This document shows, in pieces, positions 63,182 through 64,000 of a stretch of 64,000 bases of DNA. The notes under the pieces are model-generated. The model saw only the letters and a program-made list of their open reading frames with translations. It did no database searches and had not been told where the DNA came from. The stretch comes from Sugiyamaella lignohabitans (Eukaryota; Ascomycota; Dipodascomycetes; Dipodascales; Trichomonascaceae), in assembly GCF_001640025.1 (NCBI RefSeq), contig NC_031672.1, positions 2,108,001-2,172,000 on the forward strand, read 5' to 3'. The translations under genes and the position numbers were made by a program. How positions within the stretch are numbered: position 1 is the first letter of the stretch; each line of letters begins with the position of its first letter.

Positions 63182-63909
63182 GATAACCGTATAGCAGTAG
63201 TGTTTAGTACCCGTATTGGAAGCATCTCTCGAATATGGGAGGTAGAAGAACTTATCTGGTATTACAGGGAAGAAAGAAATAGTCATGCTATAAGCATCCT
63301 GGTGTAATTCAAGCCAGGTTTTTGTAGACTTGCCAGGACCTGTGTAGGGGATTTAGGATGGCCATCATGTGACGACACCTGCAAAGTCCCCCTGAGTTCC
63401 CCTGAGTTCGCCTATTAGAGGCATAAAGTTGCGCGGCTGACATATATCTGAGGAGTAGTTCTGTGTTCAGGCTCTAAACAACCCTGGAAGTTGGGTGGGA
63501 CTATTTTTCGAATTTAAATTCGTTATTTTTATAAGATGGAGTAGGGGACTGTTAAGTCAGAGGTATCTCGAACGAAAACTAGCTCAGTCTACCGGCTAGA
63601 GTGGTAGAGAAGGCAGAGTTGCTGAGGTGACTGGACTTAATCCAACCGTAGCATCAGTCAACACAGTTCTGAAAGAAAAAGTAGTGAAAGTGGGTCTTAA
63701 TTCAGCTTTCTTTAAACTTAACTGTTCGAAAAATGGCATTCGTAGACCTAGTGAAGCATATCAGCCTAACTACTTGCACTGTTAATCTGCCATGGCTGAC
63801 AACCGATTATCTTCCTATAAACTTGTCCTTTCCTCTTAACATATAAAATACTAGTCTTGTCACAACCCAGTATACCTATTTTATTATAAATACTATATTT
63901 CCATAATAA

Positions 63910-64000
63910 TTATATTCCAGTGAATGACACAGTAACCTCTAGCGACGAAGCTGCTGAAACATAGGCACATGCGGCGGTGGTGGTGATGGAGCTGCAGGTC
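63910..64000 (-). CDS. Possible C-terminal fragment of a gene extending right (uncertain)
   Basis: On the minus strand a frame open from the window edge reads a Thr/Ser/Ala-rich stretch (SSITTTAACAYVSAASSLEVTVSF) and ends in TAA at 63910-63912. The composition suits the end of a cell-surface protein, but 30 codons are too few to be sure. Confidence 0.2.
   Translation of the reverse strand, partial: TCSSITTTAACAYVSAASSLEVTVSFTGI

Larger units (their letters stand above)
62355..64000. other. Right-end region, no confident gene
   Basis: Downstream of GRC3. It contains a subfamily-B arm (62399) and a decayed A-type arm (63121). I see no other gene except a possible partial one at the edge. Confidence 0.55.

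Overview
The window is nuclear DNA of a budding yeast (Saccharomycotina). I infer an early-branching lineage of the Yarrowia/Trichomonascaceae type, not a Saccharomyces or CUG-Ser yeast. It encodes a respiratory complex I subunit, which Saccharomyces has lost. CTG codons fall at conserved leucines (for example in ADE8). Nine of 23 genes are interrupted, and in all 16 introns a CTAAC branch site lies only 7-12 nt before the 3' AG, as is known for Yarrowia. Coding sequence fills about half of the window.

Layout. 1-3.5 kb: long upstream region of an iron permease, with eight exact ATCWGATAA iron-GATA sites. 3.5-18.5 kb: FTR1, a carnosine N-methyltransferase homologue, complex I NDUFB9, MED14, a PRR1-like kinase, YTH1 and RHB1/Rheb. 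18.5-28 kb: sparse, with an unrecognised secretory membrane protein and a zinc-less MDR reductase. 28-50.9 kb: a GZF3/DAL80-like GATA factor, a DUF1479 protein, COG4, ADE8, PUP1, COF1, ELP1, RIX7, VPS20 and HEM2. 50.9-55.9 kb: gene-poor, with decayed repeats. 56-62.4 kb: LSC2, a CCDC25 homologue, COX12 and GRC3. No operons are expected; the genes are ordinary housekeeping genes without a shared pathway.

The main unusual content is a family of GC-rich mobile-looking palindromes: 38 loci and about 57 arms of roughly 52-65 bp, usually in inverted pairs. On one strand each arm reads as three consecutive hairpins, each capped by a C[GNA]G triloop. The tip hairpin changes its stem by paired substitutions while the loop stays GNA, with all four bases seen at N. 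Copies lie in nearly every intergenic region, in every convergent gene pair, and in half of the introns (all three introns of RHB1), but in none of about 32 kb of coding sequence. A second subfamily, with a covaried middle hairpin, is confined to 54.9-62.5 kb.

Gene models with introns were built by hand from splice signals, reading frame and family similarity. The least certain parts are the ATG-only first exon of COF1 and the 16-nt micro-exon of COX12.
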